From contig CAUZJO010000064.1 in NCBI GenBank assembly GCA_963580245.1, positions 1 through 25,879 of the forward strand: a stretch of 25,879 nt of DNA, given 5' to 3'. Under the pieces are notes generated by a model. It did not search any database. It saw only the letters and a program-made list of their open reading frames with translations, and had not been told where the DNA came from. Position numbers and translations under genes: made by a program. Positions 14,873-25,879 of the stretch are shown in pieces. Origin of the DNA: CAUZJO01 sp963580245. GTDB taxonomy: Bacteria > Sumerlaeota > Sumerlaeia > MVZB01. Numbering within the stretch: the first letter of the stretch is position 1; every line of letters starts with the position of its first letter.

Positions 14873-15556
14873 ATGATGGCTATACACGGCAAGAAGTATC
14901 GTGAAAACGCTAAGAAAATCGACCGCTCGCGCAAGTACAGCCTGCCGGAAGCCGTTGCGCTGATCAAGCAGGCCGGTTGCGCGAAGTTCAACGAAGGCGT
15001 TGACCTGGACGTGCGGCTGGGCGTGGACCCGCGTAACGCCGAACAGCAGGTCCGCGGGTCGGTCAACCTGCCCCACGGGACGGGCAAGAGTGTGCGGGTG
15101 CTCGTCTTCGCGGCGGGCGACGCGGCGGCCCAAGCCGAGCAAGCCGGGGCCGACTACGTGGGCACCCAAGAGCTGATCGAAAAGATCCAAGACGGATGGT
15201 TGGAGTTCGACGCCGCCGTAGCCACGCCCGATATGATGCGCAACGTCAGTAAGCTGGGGCGCATCCTGGGGCCGCGCGGCCTGATGCCCAACCCCAAAAC
15301 CGGCACGGTGACCCCCAACGCGGGCCAGGCCGTCAAGGAACTGAAGGCCGGCAAGGTGGAGTATCGTCTGGACCGGTACGCGATCGTCCATTGCAGCGTG
15401 GGCAAGCGGGAGTTCGAGGACCAGGCCCTGGTCGATAACATCCAAACCTTGATCGACGCCCTCACCCGGGCCAAGCCAGCCTCGGCCAAGGGTCAGTATA
15501 TGCGGTCGGTAACGCTCAGCACGACGATGGGACCCGGCGTCCCCCTACAAGTATGA
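14873..15556 (+). CDS. rplA: 50S ribosomal protein L1
   Basis: 227 residues. Two ATG codons stand three bases apart (14873 and 14876) after GGGAGGAG; the second gives the more usual M-A-I-H-G-K-K-Y start. L1 forms the mobile stalk near the E site and, in many bacteria, represses its own operon by binding the mRNA. The sequence shows F-N-E-G-V-D-L-D-V-R-L-G-V-D, then G-R-I-L-G-P-R-G-L-M-P-N-P-K-T-G-T-V-T, and the typical ending R-S-V-T-L-S-T-T-M-G-P-G-V. Nothing is unusual in the protein itself. The following 400 bases carry several RNA structures. Confidence 0.97.
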   Translation: MMAIHGKKYRENAKKIDRSRKYSLPEAVALIKQAGCAKFNEGVDLDVRLGVDPRNAEQQVRGSVNLPHGTGKSVRVLVFAAGDAAAQAEQAGADYVGTQELIEKIQDGWLEFDAAVATPDMMRNVSKLGRILGPRGLMPNPKTGTVTPNAGQAVKELKAGKVEYRLDRYAIVHCSVGKREFEDQALVDNIQTLIDALTRAKPASAKGQYMRSVTLSTTMGPGVPLQV

Positions 15557-15600
15557 ACACTCAGATACGTCCGTGAACGGAGGGACCAGATAGAAGTTTT

Positions 15601-15644
15601 GGGGCCGCGGAGCCTCCCTGCGAAAGCAGGATCCGAGAGGCCCC
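15601..15644 (+). promoter_or_regulatory. Nested hairpin with GAAA tetraloop after rplA
   Basis: GGGGCC (15601-15606) pairs with GGCCCC (15639-15644), CGGA (15608-15611) with TCCG (15632-15635), and CCTGC (15617-15621) with GCAGG (15626-15630) around a GAAA loop. No T-run follows. It could be an RNA processing site, an attenuator or part of the L10 leader. Confidence 0.45.
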
Positions 15645-15769
15645 TCAGATATGACGCCCAAACCAAAAACAGCAGGTCTCCATACCCATGCCGGCGCCTC
15701 ATCGGGGCCGGGGGGGAGAGGTAATGGGGCAAGGACCCCGCCTGCCGAGGGTTGGGAAGGCGCATCGGA

Positions 15770-15805
15770 CGAACGTGGGGGCCACGCGCGTGGCCCCCAC
15801 GTTCG
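15770..15805. repeat. Perfect 36-base palindrome between rplA and rplJ
   Basis: The 18-base arm CGAACGTGGGGGCCACGC is followed immediately by its exact reverse complement, with no loop and no mismatch. As RNA it would form a very stable hairpin. The following bases are GGAAATGGG, without a T-run, so it is not a standard terminator. Confidence 0.85.
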
Positions 15806-15864
15806 GAAATGGGTCTGGCAACCGTCCGTCCCGAGTGGCGGATAAATCCCTTTCCCCAGCCGGT

Positions 15865-15929
15865 GACGCCGCCAACCGTAGTCAACGGAGACAAGCGGCG
15901 GGCCTCGAGCGGCCCGGCCGGGCGGCGTC
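15865..15929 (+). ncRNA. Candidate ribosomal protein L10 leader
   Basis: GACGCCGCC (15865-15873) pairs perfectly with GGCGGCGTC (15921-15929). The closed region holds two further hairpins: CCGT/ACGG around AGTCA, and GGGCC/GGCCC around TCGAGC. A closed multi-branch structure just before the rplJ Shine-Dalgarno is what the L10 leader looks like; it is bound by the L10-L12 complex to stop rplJL translation. I judge this by structure and position, not by a covariance-model match. Confidence 0.5.
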
Positions 15930-15941
15930 CATCCAAAGGGG

Positions 15942-15952
15942 AAAGGAGGTGA
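15942..15952 (+). promoter_or_regulatory. Unusually long Shine-Dalgarno of rplJ
   Basis: AAAGGAGGTGA matches the complement of the usual 16S rRNA 3' end over eleven bases, ten bases before ATG 15963. Such strength fits a highly expressed gene kept in check by a leader structure. Confidence 0.7.
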
Positions 15953-15962
15953 ACGAAACGTT

Positions 15963-16505
15963 ATGGGCAGAGCAGAAAAAGTCGAGTTTGTTGAGAAGCT
16001 CAGCGAAAAGCTCAAGGGCACGCAGTCGCTGATCTTAACCGATTTCAAGGGCCTGACGGTCGCCGAGATGACCGAGTTGCGGTCGAAACTGCGCGAGCGC
16101 GCGGTTGAGATGCGCGTGGTCAAGAACAGGCTGCTCAAGCGGGCCCTGAGCGGCGCGGGGTTGGATCCCGTCGATAAGATCCTCGTCGGCAATACGGCGA
16201 TCTCGTTCGGCATCGAGGACCCCTCGGCACCGGCCAAAGTGTTGGTCGAGTACGCCAAGGGCAACCAGAAGCTGGTGATCAAAGGGGGATTGCTCGAAGG
16301 CAAAGCCTTGGATCTGGCCGGGGTTGACAACCTGTCAAAGATGCCCGGCCGCCGGGAGTTGCTGGCGATCATGGCCGGCGACTTCAAACAACCGGCGACG
16401 AAGCTGGCCAGTGCTTGCCAGGCAATGGTGCTGAAGGTGGCCCATGCCATGCAGGCCCTGGCAAGGCAGAAGGAAGAGGCGGAGGCGGACGAGGCCCCCG
16501 CGTAG
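15963..16505 (+). CDS. rplJ: 50S ribosomal protein L10
   Basis: 180 residues. L10 anchors L7/L12 dimers to the stalk base and, with L12, represses rplJL translation. The N-terminal rRNA-binding domain has L-I-L-T-D-F-K-G-L-T-V-A-E-M-T-E-L-R and V-K-N-R-L-L-K-R-A-L; the C-terminal helix that recruits L12 dimers is present (ASACQAMVLKVAHAMQALARQK), ending in an acidic tail. The length is typical. A 79-base gap leads to rplL. Confidence 0.96.
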   Translation: MGRAEKVEFVEKLSEKLKGTQSLILTDFKGLTVAEMTELRSKLRERAVEMRVVKNRLLKRALSGAGLDPVDKILVGNTAISFGIEDPSAPAKVLVEYAKGNQKLVIKGGLLEGKALDLAGVDNLSKMPGRRELLAIMAGDFKQPATKLASACQAMVLKVAHAMQALARQKEEAEADEAPA

Positions 16506-16508
16506 AGC

Positions 16509-16542
16509 CCCAATGCGGTCCATTTTGATCAAACCCATTGGG
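16509..16542 (+). promoter_or_regulatory. Hairpin between rplJ and rplL
   Basis: CCCAATG (16509-16515) pairs with CATTGGG (16536-16542). It lies in the 79-base gap and ends well before the rplL Shine-Dalgarno (GAGGAG near 16568). It could help set the high L12:L10 ratio; this is inference. Confidence 0.35.
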
Positions 16543-16584
16543 ATCGAATAACATCTTAATATAGACTGAGGAGAAACCTAAAAA

Positions 16585-16977
16585 ATGGCTGAGACACTGA
16601 CGCCCGATCAGGTATTGGAAGCCGTTGAGCAATGGAGCCTGCTCCAGGTCAACGACTTCGTGAAAAAGTTCGAGGAAAAGTTCGACGTGTCGGCGGCGGC
16701 GCCTGTCGCCATGGCGGCGGCCCCGGGGGCCGGCGAGGGGGCCCCGGTGGTCGAGGAGCAGACCGAATTCACGGTGGTCCTGAAAGGCGTGGATCCCGCC
16801 AGGAAGATCAAGGTGATCAAAGAGGTGCGCGCCCTGAAGCCCGACCTGGGTTTGAAGGAGGCCAAGGAGCTGGTCGACGGCATCCCCAATGATCTGCTGG
16901 TCGACGTGCCCAAGGACGAGGCCGAGAAGGCTAAGAAGCAGATGGAAGAGGTCGGCGGCGAGGTTGAGATCAAATAA
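16585..16977 (+). CDS. rplL: 50S ribosomal protein L7/L12
   Basis: 130 residues, close to the usual 120-130. L12 dimers form the flexible stalk that recruits translation factors. The N-terminal dimerisation helices (LEAVEQWSLLQVNDFVKKFEEKF) are followed by an Ala/Gly/Pro-rich hinge at about residues 36-52. The globular domain comes next: E-F-T-V-V-L-K-G-V-D-P-A-R-K-I-K-V-I-K-E-V-R, then L-G-L-K-E-A-K-E-L-V-D-G-I-P. The ending E-V-G-G-E-V-E-I-K is the usual form. It has its own GAGGAG site after an AT-rich stretch. Confidence 0.97.
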   Translation: MAETLTPDQVLEAVEQWSLLQVNDFVKKFEEKFDVSAAAPVAMAAAPGAGEGAPVVEEQTEFTVVLKGVDPARKIKVIKEVRALKPDLGLKEAKELVDGIPNDLLVDVPKDEAEKAKKQMEEVGGEVEIK

Positions 16978-17031
16978 CTCACGACACGGATGCGCACTTT
17001 TGCTACCATGACGCCGAGGGGCCTGGTTTTA

Positions 17032-17077
17032 GGGGCGAATTTTGCTGGTTTCGCCCCGACCGGCCACCCGGTCGTTT
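17032..17077 (+). terminator. Tandem hairpins between rplL and rpoB, possible attenuator
   Basis: GGGGCGAA (17032-17039) pairs with TTCGCCCC (17050-17057), and GACCGG (17058-17063) with CCGGTC (17068-17073), followed by only GTTT. The short T-run suggests partial termination or an RNA processing site. In E. coli the same gap holds an attenuator and an RNase III site that lower rpoBC relative to rplJL. Confidence 0.45.
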
Positions 17078-17141
17078 AGAATCGTGATGACAGTCCTTGA
17101 AATTCACCCATCCTAAGATGCAAACGGAGGTCTAGAGGTTT

Positions 17142-21278
<4,137 letters not shown>

Positions 21279-21363
21279 AAATTCCCACGGGGGAGTTGAA
21301 TGTCACGCTCACCGGCTTCTCACGCGTATCATTGCCGGTTTTTCGCACAGCAAGAATCCATAT

Positions 21364-21397
21364 CAGGCCTCATGCCCCGGCCGGGGAGCGAGGCCTG
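21364..21397 (+). promoter_or_regulatory. Strong hairpin between rpoB and rpoC
   Basis: CAGGCCTC (21364-21371) pairs perfectly with GAGGCCTG (21390-21397), and inside it the self-complementary CCCCGGCCGGGG (21375-21386) extends the stem. It ends about 22 bases before ATG 21420 and next to the weak ribosome site (GAAGGG). No T-run follows, so translational control or RNA processing is more likely than termination. Confidence 0.5.
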
Positions 21398-21419
21398 ACC
21401 GAAGGGAAAAGACAAATAC

Positions 21420-25832
<4,413 letters not shown>

Positions 25833-25879
25833 GCCCCTCGTTCAGACGGAGACGACGCCTTCGTAAACCTCATTGCGGG

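Noticed and set aside
15770..15805. Palindrome as an intrinsic terminator
   Set aside because: No T-run follows the stem, and essential rplJL-rpoBC genes lie directly downstream without an obvious new promoter.
15545..16513. Open frame of 322 codons on the - strand over rplJ and its leader
   Set aside because: It covers a clear rplJ gene and structured RNA; the translation is low-complexity.

Overview
The window is about 26 kb of GC-rich bacterial chromosome with no plasmid or phage hallmarks. Its right half is the conserved transcription/translation cluster tRNA-Trp, secE, nusG, rplK, rplA, rplJ, rplL, rpoB, rpoC, all on the + strand. Genes for dTDP-sugar synthesis, undecaprenyl diphosphate and CDP-diacylglycerol, plus two small lipoproteins, fit a bacterium with a didermic-type envelope. 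The RpoC sequence and the FmdB-type zinc-ribbon variant suggest an uncultivated lineage near the Planctomycetota/Sumerlaeota/Hydrogenedentota region of the tree. That placement is from memory and is weak.

Layout. 1-1947: a polytopic membrane protein of glycosyltransferase-C type, split by one in-frame amber codon. 2090-4825: a compact + strand operon of two paralogous PanB-fold proteins flanking a membrane-anchored or lipoprotein calcineurin-like phosphoesterase. Both PanB-like proteins have lost all three metal ligands of true ketopantoate hydroxymethyltransferase. 4839-5013: a MITE-like element with terminal inverted repeats and a 9-bp near-perfect flanking duplication; a diverged copy in the opposite orientation lies at 10150-10369. 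5154-7170: a small FmdB-type protein converging with glutamine-dependent NAD+ synthetase. 7370-8046: a DUF433/DUF5615 toxin-antitoxin-like pair whose toxin seems to start at CTG inside a CTGA stop/start overlap. 8215-10124: rfbA-rfbB with an ATGA overlap. 10457-12126: uppS-cdsA. 12143-12899: two TRL-family lipoproteins on the - strand, close to tRNA-Trp (13189-13264). 13419-25832: the secE to rpoC cluster, with several structured intergenic regions. These include a likely L10 leader and a perfect 36-nt palindrome between rplA and rplJ, hairpins between rplL and rpoB, and a strong hairpin just before rpoC. RpoC carries a 26-residue insertion that splits the normally invariant W-S-F-G-E-V segment.

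How the genes relate. The right half makes the SecYEG subunit SecE, the elongation factor NusG, the L11/L1 stalk and L10-L12 stalk proteins, and the two large RNA polymerase subunits. The left half is accessory: envelope precursors, NAD synthesis and lineage-specific genes. The best candidate for an undescribed system is the PanB-like / phosphoesterase / PanB-like operon, because its gene order, near-identical paralogs and shared active-site losses all point to a function other than pantothenate synthesis.
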